Source: Nocardioides sp. | GTDB taxonomy: Bacteria > Actinomycetota > Actinomycetes > Propionibacteriales > Nocardioidaceae | Length of the DNA stretch: 39,392 nucleotides | NCBI RefSeq assembly: GCF_029937575.1 | Contig: NZ_JAPYPS010000032.1 | Location: 1-39,392, forward strand | Reading direction: 5' to 3' | Shown: positions 33,948-39,392 of the stretch, piece after piece | How positions within the stretch are numbered: position 1 is the first letter of the stretch | Layout: each line of letters begins with the position of its first letter | The notes under the pieces: generated by a model | Databases searched by the model: none | Seen by the model: only the letters and a program-made list of their open reading frames with translations | What the model was told of the DNA's origin: nothing | Translations under genes and position numbers: made by a program

Positions 33948-34583
33948 ATGTCCCTGAAGGTCGGCTGCCCACGATGCGCGTCGCCGGTGATCCGGTCGGC
34001 GGCCGGGTGGGAGTGCCTCGACCACGGTCGGGTCGAACCGCTGTGGCGTCCGAAGGAGGTGTCGTACGACGCCTTCGCCGACCACCTGCGCGCCTCGACC
34101 GCCGTACCGACCTACTTGCCGTGGCCGTTGAGCCCGGGCTGGCAGGTGACCGACTTCGCTTGCGTCGGCGCGGAGCCCGAGAAGTCCTCGGCGACGATGA
34201 CCTGCTGCTCGGGGACCAGCGCGCTCGACGGACCGGTCGACGTCCTGGTGGTCACCGAGGAACCCGGTGTCGGGCTGGGAGCCAGGATCGCCGGGACGGG
34301 GGCGCCCGACCCCGGCGCCGACGTGCATGCCGGTCAGCCCGCGGTCCGGGTGCGGATCGAGCGCCAGGTCGTGCCGTTGTGGCCGGTGTCGGTGAGCGGC
34401 GCGGACGGCGAGTGGGACCGCTCGGTGGTCGCCGGGGAGGCGGCTGGCCGCTGGATCTGGCTGGTGCTCCGACCGGCCTCGGCGGTGCTCCTGCTCCGCG
34501 ACGACTGGATCCTGCGCGACGCCGCGCAGTCCGGTCCGCACCTGGTGGACCTGCCGTTCGGGGGGCCCGCGCCGCCCTGGTGA
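33948..34583 (+). CDS. DUF6758 family zinc-ribbon protein
   Basis: A 211-residue protein recognised as DUF6758. It opens with a zinc-ribbon-like CPRCASPV ... WECLDHG, followed by YDAFADHLRASTAVPTYLPWPLSPGW, and later hydrophobic strands. No signal peptide is seen. In other actinobacteria this family often sits next to a PHP-domain gene, as it does here. The function is not known. Confidence 0.78.
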   Translation: MSLKVGCPRCASPVIRSAAGWECLDHGRVEPLWRPKEVSYDAFADHLRASTAVPTYLPWPLSPGWQVTDFACVGAEPEKSSATMTCCSGTSALDGPVDVLVVTEEPGVGLGARIAGTGAPDPGADVHAGQPAVRVRIERQVVPLWPVSVSGADGEWDRSVVAGEAAGRWIWLVLRPASAVLLLRDDWILRDAAQSGPHLVDLPFGGPAPPW

Positions 34584-34640
34584 GTCCCGCCGCGTCGCTC
34601 ACGGGCGGCTCGGGTCGGCGCCGTACGGGAGACTGCACCC

Positions 34641-35513
34641 GTGCGCATCGACCTCCACACCCACTCCCTGGCCAGCGACGGCACCCAGACGCCGACGGAG
34701 CTGGTCACCGCAGCCAAGGCCGCCGGGCTGGACGTCGTCGCGATCACCGACCACGACGGGACGGGTGGCTGGGACGAAGCCGTCGAGGCCGCTCGGCGAG
34801 TCGGCATCGAGCTGGTCCGCGGGATCGAGATCAGCACCAAGCACCGCCATCACGGGGTGCACCTGCTCGCCTACCTCCCCGATCCCACGCACGTCGGGCT
34901 GCGGGCCGAGCTCGACCGGATCGTCGAGGGGCGCAGCTCCCGGGCCCCGGCGATGGTCGAGGCGCTGGGCCGCGCCGGCATCGAGGTGTCGATGGACGAG
35001 ATCGCGGCCCCGGTGCCTGGGCGCCCCCACGTCGCCGACGCCCTGGTGCGTCAGGGAGTCGTCGCGACGCGTGACGAGGCCTTCGAGCAGTACCTCAACC
35101 CCGGTCGTCCCGGCTACGTCAACCGGTACGCCGCCGACCTCACGGCCACGATCCGCCTGGTCACCGACGCCGGGGGAGTGACCGTGCTCGCCCACCCGTG
35201 GGGGCGGGGGCGCCGCGGCGACCTGCCGGCCTCGGAGATCGCCCGACTGCGTGATGCCGGGTTGAGCGGTGTCGAGGTCGACCACCAGGACCACACGTCA
35301 CCCGACGTGCGCGAGGAGTTGCGCGCGGTCGCCCGCGAGCTCGACCTGGTCGTCACCGGCTCCAGCGACCACCACGGCCTCGGCAAGAGCAACCACGAGC
35401 TGGGCTGCCACACGACTGCCCCGGCCGAGTACGCGCGGCTCATGGAGCTTGCCGCCGCTGCCGCCGCGGCGGCGTCCGGACGACGTACGCCGGAGGTCGT
35501 GCGGCCCGGTTGA
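34641..35513 (+). CDS. PHP-domain phosphoesterase
   Basis: A 290-residue metal-dependent phosphoesterase of the PHP family. Metal-binding motifs are IDLHTHSLASDG (HxH), AITDHDGT, a central His in RPHVADALV, VLAHPW and SSDHHG. Related stand-alone enzymes hydrolyse 3',5'-nucleotide bisphosphates such as pAp, or short nucleic acids. If this one acts on pAp, it would recycle the by-product of the sulfotransferases in the same window; that is inference. It starts with GTG 34641, with GAGACT 6 nt upstream. Confidence 0.87.
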   Translation: MRIDLHTHSLASDGTQTPTELVTAAKAAGLDVVAITDHDGTGGWDEAVEAARRVGIELVRGIEISTKHRHHGVHLLAYLPDPTHVGLRAELDRIVEGRSSRAPAMVEALGRAGIEVSMDEIAAPVPGRPHVADALVRQGVVATRDEAFEQYLNPGRPGYVNRYAADLTATIRLVTDAGGVTVLAHPWGRGRRGDLPASEIARLRDAGLSGVEVDHQDHTSPDVREELRAVARELDLVVTGSSDHHGLGKSNHELGCHTTAPAEYARLMELAAAAAAAASGRRTPEVVRPG

Positions 35514-35521
35514 TGGCCGGG
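35505..35521 (+). terminator. Possible terminator stem at the PHP gene end
   Basis: CCCGG/CCGGG arms around TTGATGG overlap the TGA stop of the PHP gene. The stem is short, with no T-run. Confidence 0.3.
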
Positions 35522-35548
35522 GCCACTGTCCGCTCGGTCATCAAGTAG

Positions 35549-35719
35549 TCGGGCCGAGCAACGAGATCGCGTATCGGGATGCCGCGCCATACCCACCGAT
35601 CGTCCACAGCGCCGGATGTCGACGGCGGGCACACCAGCACCACCGACGCCGTACTCCTGTGCCCCTTCCACCACCACCAAGCCCACGCCACCGGCCAGAC
35701 CTACCCCACGCGCACCTAG
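35549..35719 (+). pseudogene. C-terminal fragment of an HNH endonuclease
   Basis: In the frame ending at TAG 35717-35719 the sequence reads DVDGGHTSTTDAVLLCPFHH then HQAHATGQTY. This matches the end of DUF222/HNH proteins common in Nocardioides (GGxTxxxNxVLLCxxHHxxxH). An in-frame TAG at 35546-35548 closes it upstream, and the N-terminal domain and the usual WCDxHH segment are missing. A 46-residue ORF from ATG 35579 is formally open, but I read it as a dead remnant. Confidence 0.6.
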
Positions 35720-35849
35720 ACGACGAGCTGCTGTCCATTCCTGCCTGATCGCGGTCCGAGACGTGGCGATGCGTCCGGATCTGCTTGAGTTGCGGACGTG
35801 GCCGAGCTGGGGCGCTTCGCGAGACGCTCCTCCTCCTCCCCGCGGCATG

Positions 35850-35899
35850 GGGTCGTGTGCCCCAGCCCGGTGCATGGACCGGTCTCAGGCACACGACCC
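35850..35899. repeat. 12-bp inverted repeat with nested stem
   Basis: GGGTCGTGTGCC (35850-35861) and GGCACACGACCC (35888-35899) pair perfectly. Inside the 26-nt spacer CCGGT/ACCGG can form a second stem with a 6-nt loop. It lies 38 bp after the Doc-type stop codon, so a terminator for the toxin-antitoxin operon is likely, but the length is more than usual. Confidence 0.6.
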
Positions 35900-35936
35900 T
35901 GGCGGGCAACGTTCGCTCATGCCGCGGGTAGTGCGG

Positions 35937-36299
35937 TCAGTGCCACCGGGCAAGGGTTGAGGCGATCTCGTCGATGGACGGCTCCCTCCCCGCTACGGAC
36001 ATCACCAGCTCATAGGCCGAGTCATCTGGTGCGTCGAGGTCGACGCCGTTGAGGCCGTAGAAGACGACGGCAGCGAGCCAGCCCAGTCGCTTGTTGCGGT
36101 CGATCAAGGCATGGTTGCCGACGAGGGAGTCGAGCAGGGCTGCTGCCTTGTCGTCCAGGTCTGGGTAGGCCTCTTCTCCGTAGAGGACCGCCCCAGGGCG
36201 ATGAGCCGAGGAGTCGAGCAGTCCGAGGTCGCGCACCGGTCCGACGTCGAGGTCTCTCACGAGGGCGAGTAGATCCTCGACGGTGAGCAGGACCGTCAA
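35937..36299 (-). CDS. Doc-type toxin of a toxin-antitoxin pair
   Basis: A 120-residue Fic/Doc-fold protein. The core motif reads HALIDRNKRLGWLA near residue 66, the Doc form of HxFx(D/E)GNKR with the usual second-position Phe replaced by Leu and Gly by Arg. Doc toxins phosphorylate EF-Tu and halt translation. Earlier motifs GLLDSSAHRPGAVLYGEEAY and PDLDDKAAALL fit the family. The TTG start overlaps the antitoxin stop as TTGA, so translation is coupled. Confidence 0.85.
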   Translation of the reverse strand: MTVLLTVEDLLALVRDLDVGPVRDLGLLDSSAHRPGAVLYGEEAYPDLDDKAAALLDSLVGNHALIDRNKRLGWLAAVVFYGLNGVDLDAPDDSAYELVMSVAGREPSIDEIASTLARWH

Positions 36300-36499
36300 C
36301 GGCCGAGGCGTTCGAGCACGTCTGCGTATCGCTCGCGTGCGCGGGCCGACAACTCGGCCACCTGGGCCCCACGCGCATGGCGTGTTGCCGCCTCGCGGAT
36401 CGCACGAAGTGTCGCCTCGTGCCGGCTCACCCCCTCTGCGTCCGCCAAGGCGGCGAGGAGCTGCTCATCCTCTGGAGTCAGTCGCAAAGTCATGGCCAC
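36296..36499 (-). CDS. Antitoxin of the Doc-type pair
   Basis: A 67-residue protein opening AMTLRLTPEDEQLLAALADAEGVSRHEATLRAIREA, a ribbon-helix-helix DNA-binding fold, with a charged helical tail that would bind the toxin. The start is chosen as GTG 36499 because TATCAT on the same strand lies exactly 6 nt upstream; ATG 36493 is the alternative. A longer frame to 36526 would place the operator inside the gene and is less likely. Confidence 0.8.
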   Translation of the reverse strand: MAMTLRLTPEDEQLLAALADAEGVSRHEATLRAIREAATRHARGAQVAELSARARERYADVLERLGR

Positions 36500-36506
36500 A
36501 CTGCGA

Positions 36507-36525
36507 TGATACCGCAGTGGTATCA
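36507..36525. promoter_or_regulatory. Operator palindrome of the toxin-antitoxin operon
   Basis: TGATACC (36507-36513), GCAGT, GGTATCA (36519-36525): perfect 7-bp arms around a 5-bp spacer. The -10 box TATCAT (minus strand, 36506-36511) overlaps one arm, so antitoxin binding would block the promoter. Confidence 0.7.
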
Positions 36526-36526
36526 C

Positions 36527-36862
36527 GCGCGTGTCCCGCAGTTCGCGTGCGCTGCGGCGCCGGGTCTGCCGCGATCCGCGCGGTCATGCCGATGATGAGC
36601 CGCGTCGGCAGATCCGCCGTCGACGCGCGTCCTCGGACGCACGCAAGCGCCACTCGGCGGCTCGGGCCCAGCGCAGCCAGGCGGAACTGCCGCGAACTTT
36701 CTGAATTGCGTACGTCCGAACACGGAGCACAAATGTCCCGAGCAGGAAGAGCCCGTCCGCTCACTGATGCACCATCCGCGCGGCTGGCGGGCGGGTCGGA
36801 CCGTCGCCAGCGACCGCTTCCAGGCAGCGACCCCCAGCGCCCATCACATGGTCCAGCGCTCC
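36527..36862. other. Intergenic stretch, nothing recognised
   Basis: 336 bp without a gene I can support. Long open frames exist on both strands but have the shuffled Arg/Ala/Pro composition of non-coding GC-rich DNA. A short AT-richer piece near 36690-36735 could hold promoter elements, but no good box was found. Confidence 0.45.
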
Positions 36863-37654
36863 CTACTTCCGCCCCATCGACTGCAACGTCTGCAACGCGC
36901 GGTTGGGCACGAGCCGGGTGAGCCCCACGATCGTCTTGTACTGCGCGCCGGGGATCGAGTAGATGCGGCCCTTGTCGAAGTCGGCGAGGGCCTTCTCGAC
37001 GAGGAAGTCGACGTCGAGCCACAGGAAGCCCGTGCCGCGGGTGAGGTCCATCCGCTCGTGGAACTCGGTCTTGGTGAAGCCCGGGCACAGTGCCATCACC
37101 GTCACCCCCCGCGCGCGGTACTCGTTGGCCGCCCACTCGGTGAAGCTGTTGACCCAGGCCTTGGCGGCTGCGTAGGTGCCGCGGGGGAGGAAGGCCGCCA
37201 CGCTGGAGACATTGATGATCCCGCCGCTGCCGCGCTCGGTCATCGGGCCGAGCGCGGCGTGGGTGAGCCGGAGCACGGCGGTGACCAGGACGTCGAGCAT
37301 GGCGTGCTCGGCCGCGACCGGGTTGTCGAGGAAGCGCTCCTTGAGCCCGAAGCCGGCATTGTTGACCAGCAGCTCGACGGGCCGTTCGCGATCGGCCAGT
37401 CGCGCCTCGACCTCGGCGAGCTGGTCGGCCTGGACCAGGTCGGCGGTGATGACCTCGACGGCCACGGCATGACTGCTGCGGAGCTGGGCGGCGACCTCCT
37501 CGAGGCGGGCGGTGTCACGCGCGACGAGCACGAGGTCGTGGCCGCGGCGGGCGAGGTGCTGGGCGAAGGCGTGACCGATGCCGGCGGTGGCGCCGGTGAT
37601 CAGGGCGGTCCCGGGGCGGGTGCCGGCGGCGGGGGAGTCGAAGGAAGCAGCCAT
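36863..37654 (-). CDS. Short-chain dehydrogenase/reductase
   Basis: A 263-residue SDR. The NAD(P) motif TGATAGIGHAFA is at about residues 20-31, VNNAG near 97, the catalytic Ser in INVSSVAAF near 146, and YAAAKAW for the Tyr-Lys pair near 160. An Arg in LVARDT after the second strand suggests NADP. The C-terminal segment IVGLTRLVPNRALQTLQSMGRK is typical of membrane-associated actinobacterial SDRs. Substrate is unknown. It diverges from parA across 95 bp. Confidence 0.9.
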   Translation of the reverse strand: MAASFDSPAAGTRPGTALITGATAGIGHAFAQHLARRGHDLVLVARDTARLEEVAAQLRSSHAVAVEVITADLVQADQLAEVEARLADRERPVELLVNNAGFGLKERFLDNPVAAEHAMLDVLVTAVLRLTHAALGPMTERGSGGIINVSSVAAFLPRGTYAAAKAWVNSFTEWAANEYRARGVTVMALCPGFTKTEFHERMDLTRGTGFLWLDVDFLVEKALADFDKGRIYSIPGAQYKTIVGLTRLVPNRALQTLQSMGRK

Positions 37655-37749
37655 GGCGACGAGTCAACCACCCGGTCGCGACACCACGATCCGAGACTCA
37701 CCTGCGCCGTGCCACCTCCGGTGGGGTGCGTCCGGCATGATGGGTCCCG

Positions 37750-38523
37750 ATGACCACCACCCTCGCGATCGCCAACCAGAAGGGCGGCGTCGCCAAGACC
37801 ACGAGCGTTGCCTCCATCGGGGCGGCGCTCGCCGAGCTCGGGCACTCCGTGCTGCTCGTCGACCTCGACCCGCAGGCCTGCCTGACGTTCTCCCTGGGCA
37901 TCGATCCCGAGGACCTCGAGCTCTCGGTCCATCACGTGCTGACCAAGGGCCTCGACCCCACCGAGGTCATCGTCGAGACCGACGACGGTGTCTCCCTGAT
38001 GCCCGCCACCATCGAGCTCGCCCGGGCCGAGGCCGACCTGCTGACCCGCACGGGGCGTGAGCACGTCATCCGCAGCCTCGTCGAGGACCTCGCCGAGAAG
38101 GACGTCCACTTCGACTGGATCCTGCTCGACTGCCCTCCCTCCTTGGGCGTGCTGACCGTCGCCGCCCTCACCGCGGCCGACGGGGTCCTGATCCCGCTGC
38201 AGTGCGAGACGCTCTCGCACCGTGGCGTGGGCCAGCTGCTCGACACGGTGCACGACGTACGCCGCTTCACCAACCGCGGTCTCGCGGTGTGGGGCGTCCT
38301 GCCCACGCTGTACGACGGGCGCACGACCCACGCCCGCACGGTGCTGGAGACCATCTCGGAGACCTACGAGCTCGACGTCATCGAGCCCCCGATCCCGAAG
38401 ACGATCAAGTTCGCCGAGGCGCCCGCCGCCGGGCGATCGATCCTGAAGACGAGCCGCACCAGCAAGGGCGCCGTCGCCTACCGTGCGGTCGCGGCCAACC
38501 TGGTCAAGCGAGCGGCGGTCTGA
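37750..38523 (+). CDS. ParA-family ATPase
   Basis: A 257-residue P-loop ATPase with the deviant Walker A KGGVAKTT (about residues 11-18), VDLDPQACLTFSLG and LLDCPPSLG. ParA proteins position DNA or large complexes by dynamic binding to the nucleoid. There is no parB nearby, and the housekeeping parAB is normally near the origin, so this is probably an orphan ParA with another cargo. The gene lies 7 bp before an L,D-transpeptidase gene, so the two are likely co-transcribed. That links it, tentatively, to cell-wall growth. Confidence 0.9.
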   Translation: MTTTLAIANQKGGVAKTTSVASIGAALAELGHSVLLVDLDPQACLTFSLGIDPEDLELSVHHVLTKGLDPTEVIVETDDGVSLMPATIELARAEADLLTRTGREHVIRSLVEDLAEKDVHFDWILLDCPPSLGVLTVAALTAADGVLIPLQCETLSHRGVGQLLDTVHDVRRFTNRGLAVWGVLPTLYDGRTTHARTVLETISETYELDVIEPPIPKTIKFAEAPAAGRSILKTSRTSKGAVAYRAVAANLVKRAAV

Positions 38524-38530
38524 ATCCACG

Positions 38531-39265
38531 ATGAGCAGGCACAGAGCCGAACCACCGCCTCGGTACCGCCCGCGGTACGGGCGGATGGCGGTGCTCGGGG
38601 TGTCGCTCACGACTACCGCGGTGGGACTGCTCGGCGGCCTCGGCGTGCTGCCATCGGCAGCCGACGACCCGGGCACCGGCGCCAGCTCGGCGAGCGAGGT
38701 CGCCCTGGACCCGGTCGGGCGCACGGGCGCGGAGCCTCAGCCCGCACCGACGCCGGCCGACGACAGCACCGACAGCGACGCCTCGCAGCAGGTGGCTGAG
38801 CCGGAGGAACCAGCCGCGCCTGTAGAGGCTGAGGTGTCGGTCGAGCCGGTGGTGGAGGACCCGGCGGTGCCGGATTCGTCCGGACAGGGGCGTCGGGTGG
38901 TGTTCAGCGAGAGCGAGCAGCGAGTCTGGCTCGTCGATGCTGGCGACACGGTGCTGCGCACCTACCTGGTCTCCGGCAGCCTGACCGACAACCTTCAGCC
39001 CGGCACGTACGACGTGTTCTCGCGCTCGGAGGACGCCTACGGCATCGACGACTCCGGCACGATGAAGTGGTTCGTCCGCTTCACGCGCGGACCATCGGGA
39101 GCCGCCATCGGCTTCCACACCATCCCGATCGACGACGGTGAGCCGGTGCAGACCAAGGCCCAGCTCGGCACCGAGCAGTCACACGGCTGCATCCGCCAGA
39201 AGACGAAGGACGCCAAGCGGATGTGGGCCTTCGCGCCGATCGGGACGACGGTCGTCGTGGTCTGA
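38531..39265 (+). CDS. L,D-transpeptidase (YkuD type)
   Basis: A 244-residue exported protein. A basic N-terminus precedes a hydrophobic helix (about 20-44, VLGVSLTTTAVGLLGGLGVL); residues 45-115 are a Pro/Glu/Ala-rich linker; the YkuD domain is about 118-244. The catalytic motif SHGCIRQ (Cys) and the preceding IGFHTIP with its His are present. Such enzymes make 3-3 peptidoglycan crosslinks or attach proteins to the wall. The ATG at 38531 sits 7 bp after the ParA stop. The domain is at the small end of the family, with no extra binding domain. Confidence 0.9.
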   Translation: MSRHRAEPPPRYRPRYGRMAVLGVSLTTTAVGLLGGLGVLPSAADDPGTGASSASEVALDPVGRTGAEPQPAPTPADDSTDSDASQQVAEPEEPAAPVEAEVSVEPVVEDPAVPDSSGQGRRVVFSESEQRVWLVDAGDTVLRTYLVSGSLTDNLQPGTYDVFSRSEDAYGIDDSGTMKWFVRFTRGPSGAAIGFHTIPIDDGEPVQTKAQLGTEQSHGCIRQKTKDAKRMWAFAPIGTTVVVV

Positions 39266-39284
39266 GGGTTGCTCTTCGGGTCGG

Positions 39285-39296
39285 GGCCGGCCGGCC
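39285..39296. terminator. GC palindrome after the transpeptidase gene
   Basis: GGCCGGCCGGCC is a perfect 12-bp palindrome 20 bp after the stop. It may contribute to termination; there is no T-run. Confidence 0.3.
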
Positions 39297-39372
39297 TTCG
39301 GGATGGTGGGGCGCCGGCGTGCGTTGTCGACCTGCCCCTCGGGGTTGGTGGCGCCCGCGCGCGTAGTCGACC
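39295..39372 (+). repeat. Diverged direct repeat at the window edge
   Basis: Two copies of 37-38 bp, at 39295-39332 and 39336-39372, match at TCGGG, GGTGG, CGCC and the ending GTCGACC, with a period of about 41 bp. They look like an intergenic repetitive element, possibly continuing beyond the window. Confidence 0.5.
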
Positions 39373-39392
39373 GGGTCTCGCCGTCAAGGATC

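Larger units (their letters stand above)
35514..35936. other. Gene-poor stretch with remnants and inverted repeat
   Basis: This 423-bp gap contains an HNH-endonuclease remnant (35549-35719) and a 12-bp inverted repeat (35850-35899), listed separately. The rest shows no coding signal in either strand, and its base use looks less ordered than in the neighbouring genes. Together with the toxin-antitoxin pair it looks like a site of past insertions and loss. Confidence 0.5.

Noticed and set aside
36283..36921. Plus-strand open frame across the antitoxin and the empty region
   Set aside because: It is Arg/Ala/Pro-rich with no motif, and overlaps the antitoxin gene and the end of the dehydrogenase gene.
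37750..38523. Chromosome-partitioning parAB locus near the replication origin
   Set aside because: There is no parB, and none of the usual origin neighbours (gidB, dnaA, rpmH) is in the window.

Overview
The window is very GC-rich and reads as the chromosome of a high-GC actinomycete, most likely Nocardioides or a close relative in the Nocardioidaceae. The reasons are the codon use, frequent GTG and TTG starts, many apparently leaderless genes with a TANNNT box 6-7 nt before the start codon, and actinobacterial families such as the Rv3235-type protein beside secA, DUF5995, DUF6758, DUF5302, DUF2332 and the MgtE-N/CBS protein. No rRNA, tRNA, CRISPR array, insertion sequence or phage module was seen.

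Region 1 (1-11.6 kb) is mostly core genome. It holds a YcaQ/AlkX-type DNA glycosylase, secA, a convergent pair (LysM membrane protein and Rv3235-type protein), a DUF5995 protein, an unrecognised protein, tatB and an Mrp-type Fe-S carrier ATPase (minus strand), a GT2-like glycosyltransferase, and an overlapping pair made of DUF1003 and an MgtE-N/CBS protein without a transport domain.

Region 2 (11.6-28.5 kb) is the accessory part and the most interesting. It carries a repeat-containing lipoprotein and four exported phosphodiesterase-type proteins: one PLD-like protein with variant HxK motifs, and three endonuclease/exonuclease/phosphatase (EEP) proteins, one of which ends in what looks like a decayed copy of half of the PLD protein. 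Between them lie four diverged copies of a P-loop sulfotransferase-like family, a LicD-like/methyltransferase fusion, an 80-residue coiled-coil protein, an acyl-CoA dehydrogenase, an OafA-type O-acyltransferase with an SGNH domain, and a DUF2332 protein. My inference is a module that sulfates, phospho-decorates and acylates an envelope glycopolymer or glycolipid, with secreted phosphodiesterases that trim it or scavenge nucleic acid. No single gene proves this.

Region 3 (28.5-35.5 kb) has a DUF5302 protein, a MaoC-type hydratase, a PadR-ABC ATPase-FtsX permease operon with a tandem 11-bp operator at its head, and a divergent run of histidine phosphatase, DUF6758 and PHP phosphoesterase genes.

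Region 4 (35.5-39.4 kb) contains an HNH-endonuclease remnant, a long inverted repeat, a Doc-type toxin-antitoxin pair with a perfect operator palindrome, an empty stretch, a short-chain dehydrogenase, a ParA ATPase followed by an L,D-transpeptidase, and a diverged 37-38 bp direct repeat at the window edge.
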